Assembly (NCBI GenBank): GCA_013297925.1
Contig: JAAFJC010000003.1
Location: 38,765-102,764 of the forward strand
Length of the DNA stretch: 64,000 nucleotides
Source of the DNA: Comamonadaceae bacterium
Lineage (GTDB): Bacteria > Pseudomonadota > Gammaproteobacteria > Burkholderiales > Burkholderiaceae_C
Direction of reading: 5' to 3'
Positions 63,668 through 64,000 of this stretch are shown here, one piece after another; position 1 is the first letter of the stretch; each line of letters starts with the position of its first letter. The notes beneath the pieces were generated by a model. That model was given only the letters and a program-made list of their open reading frames with translations, was not told where the DNA came from and made no database searches. The position numbers and the translations under genes were made by a program.

Positions 63668-64000
63668 CTAAAAATTGATCGAGCGAATCACTTTGCGAGG
63701 ATTCTCTTCGCTCATACTCTCTGAATGAATTTTGAGCCATTGATAGGCTGCGTTGGCATCACTCCCCAATTCATCGACCTCTTCAGCAGGCAACAAAGCC
63801 GCGCAAATCATCAAGCGCGGCTGCGTGCCCACGGGCAGCACATGCGATGGCCGCAGCGAATGCGCGAGCAGCTGTGTAGAAGCTTCGATCAGGCGCGGCC
63901 CCGTCACAGGGCCTTCCACCAACAACACAAACTCATTGCCGCTGAGCCTGCAAGGCAAATCAATTTCTCGGCTCACGCTCCGCAAATGGCTTGCTGTGAG
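63668..64000 (-). CDS. C-terminal end of a GGDEF-like protein (cut by the right edge)
   Basis: 111 codons, open to the right edge. SRLSGNEF-like sequence (LPCRLSGNEFVLLVEGPV) takes the place of GGDEF with two changes (S for the first G, N for D), followed by the typical LPVGTQPRLMICAALLPAEE and DANAAYQWLK strings of a diguanylate cyclase C-terminal half. Catalysis is doubtful with this motif. Converges with the VWA gene, 2 bp between stops. Confidence 0.75.
   Translation of the reverse strand, partial: LTASHLRSVSREIDLPCRLSGNEFVLLVEGPVTGPRLIEASTQLLAHSLRPSHVLPVGTQPRLMICAALLPAEEVDELGSDANAAYQWLKIHSESMSEENPRKVIRSINF

Overview
The window looks like chromosomal DNA of a betaproteobacterium, most probably a member of the Comamonadaceae (Burkholderiales). 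The basis is gene content: betaproteobacterial-type RelA, the aat/bpt pair of N-end-rule transferases, CysB, AceK, LiuR/LiuA, a TRAP transporter, an UMF1-type MFS protein and a PHP/YciO/M50 protease/TrpS block. Base composition is moderately GC-rich, and short dispersed repeats of a kind I associate with this family are present. I cannot name the species. I saw no rRNA, tRNA, prophage, complete insertion sequence or CRISPR array. Coding density is very high, with many 4-bp stop/start overlaps and tail-to-tail neighbours a few bases apart.

Layout. 1-5.5 kb (minus): rimP (cut by the left edge), an M14 peptidase-like protein, DUF3297 and GlsB-type small proteins, relA and an alpha/beta hydrolase. 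5.5-7.9 kb (plus): aat, bpt and an IclR regulator. 8-11 kb (minus): a DinG-type helicase, a TetR regulator and a DUF465 protein. 11-17.3 kb: a PP2C phosphatase, dinB, cysB, a methionine-type aminotransferase, a DUF1016 nuclease-fold protein and a DUF4279 gene broken by one stop codon. 17.3-24.6 kb: a fused 5-oxoprolinase with a winged-helix regulator, divergent from a TRAP transporter; together they suggest uptake and opening of a lactam-type substrate. 24.6-32.5 kb: DUF1993, a 2-hydroxyacid dehydrogenase, a hybrid histidine kinase, an MFS transporter, tdk, a DEDD exonuclease and a 7TM receptor with a decayed GGDEF domain. 32.5-40.2 kb: aceK with a small membrane protein, carbonic anhydrase, a liuR-thioesterase-liuA operon facing a metallo-beta-lactamase-fold gene across a perfect palindrome, an acyltransferase and an orphan secreted protein. 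40.3-43 kb: ferric-iron-type ABC genes without a binding protein. 43-49.2 kb (plus): pyrG, PHP phosphoesterase, EamA transporter, YciO, site-2 protease, trpS. 49.2-53.6 kb: a response regulator and histidine kinase overlapping tail to tail, then a secreted-type trypsin-like protease coupled to a membrane protein. 53.6-61.6 kb (minus): a periplasmic metallo-hydrolase, an AEC carrier and a six-gene operon (ABC ATPase, FtsX-type permease, Cys/His-rich secreted peptide, DUF3299 protein, His-rich DUF2946-like protein, ZnuD-like TonB receptor) preceded by msrA. 61.7-64 kb: vapBC, a VWA protein and the end of a GGDEF-like gene.

The most interesting locus is the six-gene operon at 55.8-61.0 kb. It combines an outer-membrane receptor of ZnuD type with an ABC module resembling the zinc-regulated Zrg genes of Vibrio, so it may be an envelope-spanning metal uptake route without a classical ZnuA.

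The second notable signal is a dispersed repeat of about 50-75 bp, with at least nine clear copies. Several copies do not simply lie between genes: they supply stop codons, a gene junction, a C-terminal tail and, in one case, the start codon and signal peptide of a small secreted protein. Two further repeat types are present: long hairpins of the 'ctgagcttgtcgaagg' type and a paired pyrimidine-rich element.
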